Assembly (NCBI GenBank): GCA_902523455.1
Contig: CABYZG010000008.1
Coordinates: forward strand, 1 to 42,243
Length of the DNA stretch: 42,243 nt
From: an uncultured Pelagibacteraceae bacterium
GTDB taxonomy: Bacteria > Pseudomonadota > Alphaproteobacteria > Pelagibacterales > AG-422-B15
Direction of reading: 5' to 3'
Notes under the pieces: model-generated
Database searches by the model: none
Seen by the model: the letters and a program-made list of their open reading frames with translations, nothing else
What the model was told of the DNA's origin: nothing
Position numbers and translations under genes: made by a program
In this document: positions 33,416 to 42,243 of the stretch, piece by piece
How positions within the stretch are numbered: the stretch's first letter is position 1
How the letters are laid out: each line of letters begins with the position of its first letter

Positions 33416-33953
33416 TGTTTTCTAATAGTTTTGTGAGATCATCATAATTGTTGATTACTTTATATGCTTCTTTCATATTTTCGCCAGCAAAATCCTCATC
33501 TATTAGTCGATCTATAAGACTAAGAAGTTCATTCCAAAAATTATTTAGATTATAAATATAAATAGGCTTTCTATGCAGTCGAAGCTGTTTCCAAGAGTAA
33601 ACTTCAAAGAATTCTTCTAAAGTTCCTATTCCTCCAGGAAAAATGATAAAACAGTCAGCTTGATTAAACATTTCCATTTTTCTTTGATGCATTGTTTTGA
33701 CTATTTTAAGATTATTGAGACTTTTATTTTTCTTTTCTATATCAATTAAGTGTTCAGTAATTACACCATATACATCCCCTCCGTTATCAAGTGCACTGTT
33801 AGCTAATATTCCCATCAAACCCATATTTCCACCGCCATAAATAAGTTTAATTTTATGTTTTGCTAAAAGTGAACCAACTTTCTCGGCTTCATTTTTATAA
33901 ATGCTGCTTACGTGATTTGAGGAACCACAGTAAATAGCTACAGACTTTATCAA
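33402..33953 (-). CDS. LOG family protein (TIGR00730-type nucleoside 5'-monophosphate phosphoribohydrolase)
   Basis: Rossmann-like 183-aa protein of the LOG family, which releases the base from nucleoside monophosphates (cytokinin ribosides in plants, AMP and similar in bacteria). Signatures are the N-terminal [24 protein letters not shown] and the catalytic [13 protein letters not shown] (PGG-x-GT-x-x-E). It starts at TTG in a TTGA overlap with the stop of the second RND permease and overlaps icd by 14 bases, so it links efflux and TCA genes in one block of translation. No connection with efflux is known. Confidence 0.92.
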   Translation of the reverse strand: MIKSVAIYCGSSNHVSSIYKNEAEKVGSLLAKHKIKLIYGGGNMGLMGILANSALDNGGDVYGVITEHLIDIEKKNKSLNNLKIVKTMHQRKMEMFNQADCFIIFPGGIGTLEEFFEVYSWKQLRLHRKPIYIYNLNNFWNELLSLIDRLIDEDFAGENMKEAYKVINNYDDLTKLLENNGQN

Positions 33954-36900
33954 TCTATTAAGACCTTATCATTTAGAATTTTTGATTTATTATAAAATAT
34001 ATTACTTAGACTTTTAGGCAAAGCAAGAAGGGCCGGAGTAACAAATAATGTAGCAAATGATGCAAATCCGATGCCCCATATAAGTGACCAAGCAAGCAGA
34101 ACAAAGAAATATGTTTCTTCACTCTTATATGCAATTGTTCTATCAAAAATATCTAAACTTATTTGAAGCGCGGATGGAAGCAATCCTGTGATTGTTGTAA
34201 TAGTAGTTAAAAAAATTGGCCGAATTCTGTTTTTGCATGCAATTAAAATAGCATCATAGATATTATTATCATTCTTGCTAAGTTCTTTACGATAACTGTC
34301 AATTAAAATAATGTTATTATTAACTACAATTCCCATGCAAGCAACAATCCCAAGTCCTGAAAACACAATACTAAATTTTAATCCAAGTAATAGAGTTCCG
34401 AGTAAGATTCCTCCAATTGACAGAATTACAGAAAACAAAATTATAAAGGTATGATAAAAGCTATTAAACAGAGTGATCAATACAATAAAAATAGCAACCA
34501 AAGCACCTAAAAATGCTATTATCAAAAAACTCATTGAGCTAGCTGAGTCCTCTGCCTCACCCGCGAACTTTATAAATACATTTGAAGGCAAATTTAATTC
34601 ATTTACCCAATTTGCTAGATCCTGTTTTACGGCTGATGCGTTTAATTCCTCCTTTATATTTGCGTCAATTACAAGGGTTCTCATTCCTTGTTGTTTTCCA
34701 ATTGTAAAAATTTTTTCTCTTTTTTGTTTATCTACAAAGTTAGAAAGAGGAACCAGTCCTTGAGATGTAGAAATATTTGTTCGCTCAATTGAGGAGAATG
34801 TTTTTTCATCAGAGGGCAGATAAATTTTTACAGGTATTCTCTCCTCAGCATTGTCTGGAATAATGTTACCTATTGTTAGACCTGAAGTAGCAATTTTAAT
34901 ACTGTCTCCGATGGTATTTTTTGATAGGTCATATTTTTTTGTTTCATTTGAATTAATATTATAAATCCACTCAATACCCGTAATTGGATTTTTGATATTT
35001 TGGTCAGTATAAGAGTCATCTTTCAATAATTTTTGAAGCACAATTTCAGCAAATTGTCGAATTTTTGTAGAATCTGATGACTGTACTTCAATAGTAAGAT
35101 CTTTGGCCCATTGCGATCCACTATAATCATTTGCACTAACAGAAATATTTAAGCCTTGTATTACTGACAACCTTTCTTCAAGGTCCTTAATAACTAAATC
35201 AGTATCTGGTCTGTCTTTGAAATCAATTAAATCTACCCAAATATCCGCAACCATGTCAGTTGGATTATTATCAAATAACCATATTCTATCTCTGTAGATT
35301 GTATTTCCATAAAAATTTTTGATATGAGGATGTCCTACGATTACATCAATTGTTTCCTCTAAATAACCTTTAGATTCAGCTGGTGATAAATTGCCTTTCG
35401 CCAAAATCTCGATTTCAAGACTGTTTGCTTTATCTTCAGCAAAAAAAACATATTCAGTATTTGACTTTATTGTCCCGTATACAATTGCAAAAAATATTAA
35501 GATACCAAAAAGAGAAACTTTTATAGGATTAAAAATTATGTAGTTAACGACCATACCATAATATGTATATAACAAACTATCGTAAGGATCTTTTTTGGTC
35601 GCCATTCCTGCAGTCTTCATTCCAAAAGATGACCCAAGTACAGGAATTATAATCATTGTAACAAAGAAAGAGCATAATAAAACCACTAGAACGGTTCTTG
35701 GTATTACACGTATCCACACACCAAAAAAATCTGGCCAAAATGCTAATGGCAAGAACGCTAAAACAGTTGTGAGTGTTGACGCAAATATTGGATAAAACAT
35801 ATCATGTGCTGCATTAAGATAAGAAACAGATCTTCTTATTCCCTTTTCTTGTTCTCTTCTTGCATACTCTGTAATTACAATTGGACCATCAACAAGCAGA
35901 CCCACAGATAACACAAGGCCCATTATGCTCATTAAATTATAGGACATGCCCATAAAATTAAGTATTGTTATTGATAGTAAGTAAGTTGTGGGTATTGAAA
36001 TGCCAACGAGAAGTCCTACTCGCCACCCAAGAATAGCTACTATAATAGTCATTACAATTATAACGGCAGTTATTACTGTATTCTCAGACGCTGAGATTCT
36101 ATCATTGATGTCCTTAGATTCGTCGGCTATTAGAACAGCAGATGCAATAGGGCTAATAGTTCCATCTAACTCTGCAAGTTTCTTCTTTATGCTCTCATAA
36201 AGCGTAATAGTGCTTGAATTTTCTTTTTTGTTTATTTGTAGTAAAATACCCGGGTTACCATTTATGTTGACGTAGTCCTTATTTTTATCAAATGTTTGTT
36301 TTACGTTTGCAATATCACTTAAATAGATTGTCTTATTTGTTGAGGATTTTATAGGTAATCTCCTAAGCTCTGTTGCTGATTTATATAAAGATTTGATTTT
36401 TACTGAGTAGTCTGAATTGTTATTTGTAATTTTTCCTGCAGAGATAAGGTTGTTATATTTTCGAAAAGAATTGAGTACATCATTTATTCCTAGGCCATAT
36501 TTTTCCATGGCGGATGCATTGATATTTATGTCTATTATCTCTTCTTTCTTTCCCTTAAATTCAATATCTGTAACATCATATAACTTTTCAAATTCATCTT
36601 CATATTTTTCAGCCACTTTAACTAATTCTCGATAGCCCATGTCACCATGAATACCAACTAGTACAAATTGATAGTTTGATGATTTATGTTCAACTACTTC
36701 TCGAAGATCATAACCCTGAGGAAGCTCTTCGATATTGAGAATTTTATTTCTTACTTCTTTTGCAATATTTGGAATTTCAGTATTTAATTCAAAAGCAACA
36801 AGAAATGATACAAGTCCATCTTTCGTAATAGAAATAACTTCTTTAGAATCTTTCATTGTCATCATTTCTTTTTCAATTGGAGTTGTAATTAATCTTTCCA

Positions 36901-37081
36901 CATCTGTTGAAGATGCTCCATCGTAATAAATTATTACTGATACCGATTTCAAATCTACATTAGGCCATTCATGTCTTGGAAAACTGTTATAAGATAAGAT
37001 ACCAACTAAAAATATCCCTACCAAAATAGTATTAATAGTTTTTTTTCTAAGAAAAATTGTATCAAGTATTTTTTTTAGCAT
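33950..37081 (-). CDS. RND-family efflux permease (second of pair)
   Basis: Inner-membrane proton-driven exporter of the AcrB/HAE1-like RND superfamily (1043 aa). It has an N-terminal TM helix, a large periplasmic loop at about residues 35-335, a TM2-TM6 block (about 335-480), a second periplasmic loop (about 560-860) and a TM8-TM12 block. In TM4 the relay reads LLVDGPIVI with D398 followed by G399 where AcrB has two Asp, and in TM10 the AcrB Lys position falls in VVNNNIILID. It starts right after the stop of the first permease with no gap. The two permeases are clearly paralogous, so a heteromeric pump like MdtBC is plausible. Substrate unknown. Confidence 0.93.
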   Translation of the reverse strand: MLKKILDTIFLRKKTINTILVGIFLVGILSYNSFPRHEWPNVDLKSVSVIIYYDGASSTDVERLITTPIEKEMMTMKDSKEVISITKDGLVSFLVAFELNTEIPNIAKEVRNKILNIEELPQGYDLREVVEHKSSNYQFVLVGIHGDMGYRELVKVAEKYEDEFEKLYDVTDIEFKGKKEEIIDININASAMEKYGLGINDVLNSFRKYNNLISAGKITNNNSDYSVKIKSLYKSATELRRLPIKSSTNKTIYLSDIANVKQTFDKNKDYVNINGNPGILLQINKKENSSTITLYESIKKKLAELDGTISPIASAVLIADESKDINDRISASENTVITAVIIVMTIIVAILGWRVGLLVGISIPTTYLLSITILNFMGMSYNLMSIMGLVLSVGLLVDGPIVITEYARREQEKGIRRSVSYLNAAHDMFYPIFASTLTTVLAFLPLAFWPDFFGVWIRVIPRTVLVVLLCSFFVTMIIIPVLGSSFGMKTAGMATKKDPYDSLLYTYYGMVVNYIIFNPIKVSLFGILIFFAIVYGTIKSNTEYVFFAEDKANSLEIEILAKGNLSPAESKGYLEETIDVIVGHPHIKNFYGNTIYRDRIWLFDNNPTDMVADIWVDLIDFKDRPDTDLVIKDLEERLSVIQGLNISVSANDYSGSQWAKDLTIEVQSSDSTKIRQFAEIVLQKLLKDDSYTDQNIKNPITGIEWIYNINSNETKKYDLSKNTIGDSIKIATSGLTIGNIIPDNAEERIPVKIYLPSDEKTFSSIERTNISTSQGLVPLSNFVDKQKREKIFTIGKQQGMRTLVIDANIKEELNASAVKQDLANWVNELNLPSNVFIKFAGEAEDSASSMSFLIIAFLGALVAIFIVLITLFNSFYHTFIILFSVILSIGGILLGTLLLGLKFSIVFSGLGIVACMGIVVNNNIILIDSYRKELSKNDNNIYDAILIACKNRIRPIFLTTITTITGLLPSALQISLDIFDRTIAYKSEETYFFVLLAWSLIWGIGFASFATLFVTPALLALPKSLSNIFYNKSKILNDKVLID

Positions 37082-40000
37082 TTATGCAAAGGATGGTTTT
37101 CTATACTTGCTAATAATTTCTTTAATATGATCTGGTAGAACTAAAAGACAAGGAGTTAGTACTAGTGTTAAAATTGCTGAAAAAGAAATCCCATAAATGA
37201 TGCATTGCGCCAATGGTGCCCAAGATGTAGAAGCGTTTGAGTCATAGGCAATCTCTCTTGCAATGGGATCAATGGAATAGTTGAGTGCTAAAGGGATTAA
37301 GCCTAACATTGTTGTTAATGATGTCAGAAAGATAGGACGCAATCTTTGCGCGCATGCCTTAATTATTCTAGTTCTTACATCTTCATTGGACTTCGAGGAA
37401 ATAACATTGAAGCTATCAATGAGTATTATATTGTTATTTACCACTATTCCTGCCAAAGATACAATTCCAATGCCAGTTAAAAGTGCACTAAACACTTGAT
37501 CAAATATAAGTAAGCCTAACATAACTCCAGCTGTACTTAGTACGACTGCACTTAAAATTATTGTCATCTGATAAAAATTATTAAATTGAGTAACCAGCAA
37601 TGCAGCCATTAACATGATTGATATAATAAATGCCTGCGTAACAAAATTAAGGGAATTCACCTGTTCTTCGTTATCACCCCCAAATTCGATATCAATATTT
37701 GCGGGAATACTCTGGTCTTTGGTCCATGTTTCAAATAGCTTTAATCTTGACTCAGGTGTAAATCCTGAAGACACATCTGCTTTAATTATTGTGACATGCT
37801 TTGAGTCAAATTTTCTTACATAATTTACTTTTTGTTGAGGTTTTTTTTCAACAAAATTTGAAATAGGAACCAAGCCAGATTCTGTATTTATTAAAATATT
37901 ATCAAGCTCATCAATATATCTCTCTTTTTTTGGATACCTTAAGACAATATCTAACTCTTCATCAATATCTTTTGGTCTATAAGAACCTATAGTAAGTCCG
38001 CTAGTAATAAGACCAATAGAATTTCCAATTGTAGGTATATCAGCCCCAAATTTAGCAGCTTTAGGTTTATCAACAAAAAGTTCCCATTCAACTCCGGGAA
38101 CAGGAAGAGTACTTTCTAGGTTGACAATTCCATCTATTTCACTCAAATAATTTTTTATCTCTTGAGCAACATTCATTGTGGAGTCTCTACTTGGCCCAAG
38201 AACCCTTATTTCGATATCTTTACCAGTAGGAGGTCCACCTTCTTGTGCTTTGATTTCAGTTTTAATACCTGGTATTTTATCCAATTCTTTTCTCATGTTT
38301 TCAATTACAACTCTCCCATTCTCCCTCTCTTTTCTGTCAGTAAATTCGAAGAAAAATGATGCGATCGTATCATCAGAACTGCTTCCACCAGTTCTAAAAT
38401 TATTGAATCTTCCAGTTTGTAAAAATAAATTCTTTATTCCTTTTGTATTGTATACAATTTCCTCAACAGATTCTGAGAGTTCATCAATTTGTTCAATTGT
38501 AAGATTCCCACGAGCTTGTATTTTACCGTAGCCTGCGAATGGATCACTCTGGGAAACTAAAACAACACCTTGGCCTACCGACGAATAAGTTGAAATAACA
38601 ATAAACGAAAATGCAATAATCGATCCACTGATTAGTAATGGTCTTTTAAGAACTATACTTAAAAAATTTATATACTTACCAACAACCCCTTCAACTTTAG
38701 TAAGGTCATATGTATGTTCAGAACTAATTGATTGCACGGTTTTTTTGCTCATCTCCGAAGCTTTTCCAAATATACTTCCGATTACAGGTACAATCATAAG
38801 GCTGTAAATTAAAGCAACTGTTAATATAATAAATATCGTAATAGGGAGGACTCTCATGAACTGTCCACTTACGCCGGGCCAAAAAAATAGGGGTATAAAA
38901 ACAGCTAATGTTGTCGCTGCTGATGCCGTAACGGGCCAGAACATTCTTTTTGCAGCATAGATAAAAGCAGTCTTTTTATCATATCCTTCTACCATCTTTC
39001 TGTCAGCTAATTCCACAACGACGATTGAGCCGTCTATTAACATTCCTAAGGCCACAAGCATACCAAAAATAACCATAAAATTATATGTAAACCCAAGAGC
39101 ATATAAAATGAAAATTGCAATAATGATTGATACTGGAATACCTGAGCCAACTATTAAAGATGATCTAATTCCAAATGTAATCATAGCTACGATTAGAACA
39201 AACATAGTAGCCATTATAATGTTTCCTTGAAGTGAATTAACTTGCTCAAGCATTGTATCCTTGGTGTTCAATACATAGCCTAGGCGAATATCAGAAGAAA
39301 TCTTAGATTGATATTTTTCTACAATGTTTTCTACCTTATTAATCGTACTTATTAGGTTTGCCCCACGGGCTTTTTTAACTCCCAAGCAAATACTTTGATT
39401 TTGATTTATGCTTGCAAAAAAGGTTCGCTCTTTGAAATTTCTTTTCACTTCAGAAATATCTGACAATAATACAACGCCATTAGAAGAAGATCTTATTGGT
39501 ATTGAATTGATCTCGCTTTCATCTTCAAATAAGCCTGGCACATCTACCGAGAATTGTCCTTGTCCGGTTTCTATCTCACCTGCCATGACAGCTTGATTGT
39601 TGTTGTTAATTGCTCTGATTATTTCATAGAGGGAAATGTTATAGTTTTCAATTTGGTTACGATTAAGTATGGCTTCTAATTGTTCATCTCTGTTTCCAAT
39701 CAGATCTACCTCAAATATTTCAGGAAGAAGCTCTATTTCATTTTTAATATCTCTCATGATATTAAGAAGATCTCTTTCTTGTGCAATATCTGATGAAATT
39801 GCAACAATAATTGATGGATCATCAGACAACGATACTTCTCTGACAATTGGTTCCTTAGCGTCATCAGGAAATTTAGATTTAGCTTCATTAACAGCGTCTC
39901 TGACACTGTCTAAAGATTTTGACATCGTCTCGGCTGCTTCAAATTCTACGACTGCTGCAGCGTATCCTTCGAAGCCAAAAGCTTGAAGTTTTTTTACACC

Positions 40001-40219
40001 TTCTATTGACCTTAATTCTTCCTCTAATGGACGGACAAGCAATCTCTCGGAATCAGATGGTGACACGCCTGGAAGACCAACTCCTGCATATACAACGGGA
40101 ATAGTAATGTCAGGCTCAGCTTCTACAGGAATATTAATCCGACCAAAAATACCAGCAACTATAAGAACTAACAGAAATGCAAGAGCCGTTCTTTTTCTAT
40201 CTACAAAAAACTCAATCAT
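37082..40219 (-). CDS. RND-family efflux permease (first of pair)
   Basis: A 1045-aa RND permease with the same architecture as its downstream neighbour: N-terminal helix, periplasmic loops around residues 30-330 and 560-860, and two TM blocks. TM4 has ALGMLIDGSIVVVE with D396-G397 in place of a double Asp, and TM10 carries AGIVVNNNIILIDS. The FFWPGVSGQFMRVLP segment parallels AFWPDFFGVWIRVIP of the neighbour. Its ATG directly follows the stop codon of the membrane fusion protein (TAA then ATG, no spacer). With the fusion protein and TolC-like protein it makes a complete tripartite exporter. Confidence 0.95.
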   Translation of the reverse strand: MIEFFVDRKRTALAFLLVLIVAGIFGRINIPVEAEPDITIPVVYAGVGLPGVSPSDSERLLVRPLEEELRSIEGVKKLQAFGFEGYAAAVVEFEAAETMSKSLDSVRDAVNEAKSKFPDDAKEPIVREVSLSDDPSIIVAISSDIAQERDLLNIMRDIKNEIELLPEIFEVDLIGNRDEQLEAILNRNQIENYNISLYEIIRAINNNNQAVMAGEIETGQGQFSVDVPGLFEDESEINSIPIRSSSNGVVLLSDISEVKRNFKERTFFASINQNQSICLGVKKARGANLISTINKVENIVEKYQSKISSDIRLGYVLNTKDTMLEQVNSLQGNIIMATMFVLIVAMITFGIRSSLIVGSGIPVSIIIAIFILYALGFTYNFMVIFGMLVALGMLIDGSIVVVELADRKMVEGYDKKTAFIYAAKRMFWPVTASAATTLAVFIPLFFWPGVSGQFMRVLPITIFIILTVALIYSLMIVPVIGSIFGKASEMSKKTVQSISSEHTYDLTKVEGVVGKYINFLSIVLKRPLLISGSIIAFSFIVISTYSSVGQGVVLVSQSDPFAGYGKIQARGNLTIEQIDELSESVEEIVYNTKGIKNLFLQTGRFNNFRTGGSSSDDTIASFFFEFTDRKERENGRVVIENMRKELDKIPGIKTEIKAQEGGPPTGKDIEIRVLGPSRDSTMNVAQEIKNYLSEIDGIVNLESTLPVPGVEWELFVDKPKAAKFGADIPTIGNSIGLITSGLTIGSYRPKDIDEELDIVLRYPKKERYIDELDNILINTESGLVPISNFVEKKPQQKVNYVRKFDSKHVTIIKADVSSGFTPESRLKLFETWTKDQSIPANIDIEFGGDNEEQVNSLNFVTQAFIISIMLMAALLVTQFNNFYQMTIILSAVVLSTAGVMLGLLIFDQVFSALLTGIGIVSLAGIVVNNNIILIDSFNVISSKSNEDVRTRIIKACAQRLRPIFLTSLTTMLGLIPLALNYSIDPIAREIAYDSNASTSWAPLAQCIIYGISFSAILTLVLTPCLLVLPDHIKEIISKYRKPSFA

Positions 40220-41278
40220 TTAATAGTTAATATCTTGTCCTTCAATCACATATTCTTGACCGACTGTGATAATTTTAGTTTTTTTAGGCAAGCCCTCCAC
40301 CCATAGTCCTTCCGGAGTATCTTCAATTATTGAAATACTTTTAAACGAAGCCTTATTATCAACTGCGATTTTTACACCTAGTTCTCCACTATCATCTAGA
40401 GATAATAAATAAGAAGGAATTAAATGTGCAGAGGTTTCGCGAATAGGCACCTTTATTTCCGCTGTCAGTCCCTCCCTAATTTCACCATCTACATTAGATA
40501 TTTCAGCTTCAACCGCGTAGGTTCTTGTCATAGGTGAAGCACTCTTACTTACAAATTTAATTTGGCCATTTAAACTTTTGTTATTTAAAAGTTCGATCTC
40601 AACAGTTGAACCTTTTTTAATTTTACTTACCTCTTTTTCTGTTACCTCACCAACAACCTTCATTGGATCTAATTGAATAATTGTTACACAAGGTAAGCTT
40701 GGTCCAATTAAAGACCCTATTTCGACATGCACTTCTTCAATATACCCGTCAAAAGGAGCTAATATTTTTGTATTACTTAATTCATTTTGCGCCATCTCTA
40801 CTTTAGCATCAGCACTTTTAAGCTTTGCTTCAGCCATTGCCAAATCATTCTCAGATCGATAACCATCAATTTTAAGCTTGTTTATCGCATCATACTGTAG
40901 ACTGGCTTGATTTTGAAGTGCAAGCGCCTCATCTAACATTGCCGATCTATTTTCTTCTTCCAAACTACAAACTAAATCACCTTTTTTGACAAACTCACCC
41001 TTAGAGGATGTAGATATAACATTAGAAGAAGTTTTTGGATTTAAATTAATTTTCTTATTAGCTTCGGTTTTACCCCTGATTGTTAAATAAAATACCTTTT
41101 TTTCTGAGATTGTTTCCATTACTCTCACCGAAACAGTATTATTTGTCTCTACCGATACTTCATTACCCTCAACTAATTCAATATCATTATTTCCACCCAA
41201 GACTCCTGATAAAATCCAAATGAGTACAGCAGCAAGTATGTAAAAAGCTATCATATAGTTACTGAATAAAAATCTCAT
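40220..41278 (-). CDS. RND efflux periplasmic adaptor (membrane fusion protein)
   Basis: HlyD/AcrA-type adaptor linking the permeases with the outer membrane channel (352 aa). It has an N-terminal membrane anchor (about residues 8-28) without a lipobox Cys, then a lipoyl-like half motif (STSSKGEFVKKGDLVCSL), a helical hairpin (about 112-170), the second lipoyl half (ILAPFDGYIEEVHVEIGSLI), then beta-barrel and membrane-proximal regions. It starts 18 bases after the PadR-type gene and abuts the first permease. Confidence 0.94.
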   Translation of the reverse strand: MRFLFSNYMIAFYILAAVLIWILSGVLGGNNDIELVEGNEVSVETNNTVSVRVMETISEKKVFYLTIRGKTEANKKINLNPKTSSNVISTSSKGEFVKKGDLVCSLEEENRSAMLDEALALQNQASLQYDAINKLKIDGYRSENDLAMAEAKLKSADAKVEMAQNELSNTKILAPFDGYIEEVHVEIGSLIGPSLPCVTIIQLDPMKVVGEVTEKEVSKIKKGSTVEIELLNNKSLNGQIKFVSKSASPMTRTYAVEAEISNVDGEIREGLTAEIKVPIRETSAHLIPSYLLSLDDSGELGVKIAVDNKASFKSISIIEDTPEGLWVEGLPKKTKIITVGQEYVIEGQDINY

Positions 41279-41296
41279 ATTTGTACCTCGATATTA

Positions 41297-41857
41297 TTAA
41301 TTAATTTTTTTCTTAAGCAGGTGTCTATTTTTTTCCATGTAATTTAGTCCCGTTTCAATTAATGCTGATGCAAGGCCCCTAATAAATGAAACTGACTTTT
41401 CGTTTCTGATTGCGTCCAAATTTCCTGGAACAGGACCATCGTATTTGAATTGTTCAAGCTTTTGTCTCAAATATAAAACACGTTCGTTTAAAACAGTATT
41501 CATAGTTTCGTTTGGTATATATTTTGAGAATAATAAAAGAAGAAAAAATTCAGATTTAATTTGGTCTCCAAAATTTCCTGATCGAATATAAGAAGATGCA
41601 TCACCAAGTAAATTATCTTTCATCAAGTCCATTCCCTTTTTAGTTATTGTATAGACTTTTTTGTCTGGTTTTTTACTTTGAGAATGTTGCTTACAGGATA
41701 CATATTTATCAGCTTGTAAGCTGTTTAAGGTTGGGTAGATAGTTCCGAAGCTTAAGCTATAAAAGTCTGATAATGGCCCTTCAAACATTTGTTTGATTTC
41801 ATAGCCGGATCTCGGTCCGAGCGATAGAAGTCCTAAACAAAGTGTTTCTTTTTGCAT
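41297..41857 (-). CDS. PadR-family transcriptional regulator
   Basis: A 186-aa winged-helix regulator. The N-terminal PadR domain (about residues 5-80) shows LGLLSLGPRSGYEIKQMFEGPL, then SFGTIYPTLNSLQADKYV, the recognition-helix and wing region typical of the family. The C-terminal part (about 90-180) is helical, as in PadR-s1 members that dimerise and bind ligands. It sits inside the efflux operon, one base after the TolC-like stop, so it is most simply an autoregulating local repressor relieved by a substrate of the pump. Its operator would lie upstream of the TolC-like gene, outside the window. Confidence 0.93.
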   Translation of the reverse strand: MQKETLCLGLLSLGPRSGYEIKQMFEGPLSDFYSLSFGTIYPTLNSLQADKYVSCKQHSQSKKPDKKVYTITKKGMDLMKDNLLGDASSYIRSGNFGDQIKSEFFLLLLFSKYIPNETMNTVLNERVLYLRQKLEQFKYDGPVPGNLDAIRNEKSVSFIRGLASALIETGLNYMEKNRHLLKKKIN

Positions 41858-41858
41858 A

Positions 41859-42243
41859 TTAATTTAATCCTAGTGATGACAAATTTAGAATACCAGACAT
41901 ATACATTACTTGAGCTTTTGTGATTTCACGGTCTTTTTGCTCTTGGAAGTACTTGATTTCTGAATTAAGCAGACTTTGTCTAGCTGTTAGCACATCAAGG
42001 ACGCTTCTTTCTCCTACTTCTTCTTCTATAACAGTACCTTCATATGCAGTTTTATTAGCTAAAAAATTCAATTTAGCCGCTTCAACTGTTTCGTCAGTAA
42101 TAAGATAGTTTTCCCAAATGTTCTCTGCAAGTGAGAGCGTTTCGTCTGTAGTTTTTTGTATAAGAATTATTTGACTGTTTTTCTGTTTTTTTGCTTTTCT
42201 TATATTAGACAGAGATTTTCCTGATGTAAAAATTGGCCATGTG
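41859..42243 (-). CDS. TolC-family outer membrane efflux protein (5' part cut by window end)
   Basis: C-terminal portion of an outer membrane channel protein. The frame is open from the stop at 41859 to the last base of the window, so the gene starts beyond it; a TTG at 42071 is only an internal codon. The visible residues begin with TWPIFTSGKS, matching the PIF-x-GG segment of the second TolC repeat, and include a long helix and the GERSVLDVLTARQSLLNSE block typical of the last coiled-coil helix. As the first visible gene of the operon it supplies the exit duct for the RND pump downstream. Confidence 0.92.
   Translation of the reverse strand, partial: TWPIFTSGKSLSNIRKAKKQKNSQIILIQKTTDETLSLAENIWENYLITDETVEAAKLNFLANKTAYEGTVIEEEVGERSVLDVLTARQSLLNSEIKYFQEQKDREITKAQVMYMSGILNLSSLGLN

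Noticed and set aside
38178..38531. 117-aa plus-strand frame opposite the first RND permease
   Set aside because: Antisense shadow of a well-supported permease; Ser/Leu-rich composition, no promoter or ribosome binding site.
1..42243. Mobile element, prophage, CRISPR array, toxin-antitoxin or defence island
   Set aside because: No transposase, integrase, direct-repeat array or phage gene was seen; base composition and gene density look even throughout.
1..42243. tRNA or rRNA genes
   Set aside because: All spacers are short, and none shows a tRNA-like cloverleaf with a T-loop GTTCRA-type sequence or rRNA-like conserved blocks.

Overview
The window is a dense, AT-rich stretch from what looks like a streamlined marine alphaproteobacterium. 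Evidence for this is the recA-alaS-icd neighbourhood, an alphaproteobacterial-type DksA with a reduced zinc finger, a GAAC-N7-GAAC LexA-type box ahead of recA, and a large gene set for methylated osmolytes (glycine betaine, dimethylglycine, sarcosine, a DmdA-like protein). No intergenic gap exceeds about 235 bp. Several convergent gene pairs abut or overlap at their 3' ends. I found no tRNA, rRNA, CRISPR array, insertion sequence or prophage. The exact clade (SAR11-like, HIMB59-like, AEGEAN-169 or SAR116-like) cannot be settled by reading.

Region 1 (1-4604) is osmolyte uptake and first demethylation. It holds the 3' part of a double-domain ProW-type ABC permease, its ProX/OpuAC-type binding protein, a clear rho-independent terminator, a DMT-family (EamA) transporter, and, on the minus strand, a homocysteine S-methyltransferase that is a good candidate for betaine-homocysteine methyltransferase.

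Region 2 (4713-20009) is a run of 15 plus-strand genes in which no gap exceeds 12 nt, so it is probably one transcription unit. It starts with a DmdA-like GcvT-fold protein. Next comes a five-gene putative copper-handling block: SCO1/SenC, a small Cys-rich lipoprotein, PCu(A)C, a Met-rich DUF2182 membrane protein and DUF1326. Then follow dimethylglycine dehydrogenase, ZapE, a DadA-like FAD oxidoreductase and heterotetrameric sarcosine oxidase soxBDAG, with a DUF983 protein and a periplasmic NAPE-PLD-like metallo-beta-lactamase-fold hydrolase at the end. With the methyltransferase of region 1 this can be read as a complete route: glycine betaine to dimethylglycine to sarcosine to glycine, with methyl groups going to methionine and to tetrahydrofolate.

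Region 3 (19994-27681) has a PAP2 phosphatase (minus). It is followed by a four-gene plus-strand redox/detoxification cluster (medium-chain oxidoreductase, pirin, glutathione peroxidase, RutE-like nitroreductase) and a minus-strand operon of MoxR ATPase, vWA protein, EamA transporter and DusA.

Region 4 (27823-33415) is core information processing and metabolism: dksA, recA with SOS-like boxes, a terminator, alaS, and icd on the minus strand.

Region 5 (33402-42243, all minus) is an efflux operon: TolC-family outer membrane protein (cut by the window end), PadR-family regulator, membrane fusion protein, two different RND permeases, then a LOG-family protein that overlaps icd. The genes most worth following up are the copper block inside the methyl-catabolism operon, a 30-nt promoter-like element shared by the binding-protein gene and the DmdA-like gene, and an 8-bp perfect inverted repeat in the divergent spacer between the methyltransferase and the DmdA-like gene.
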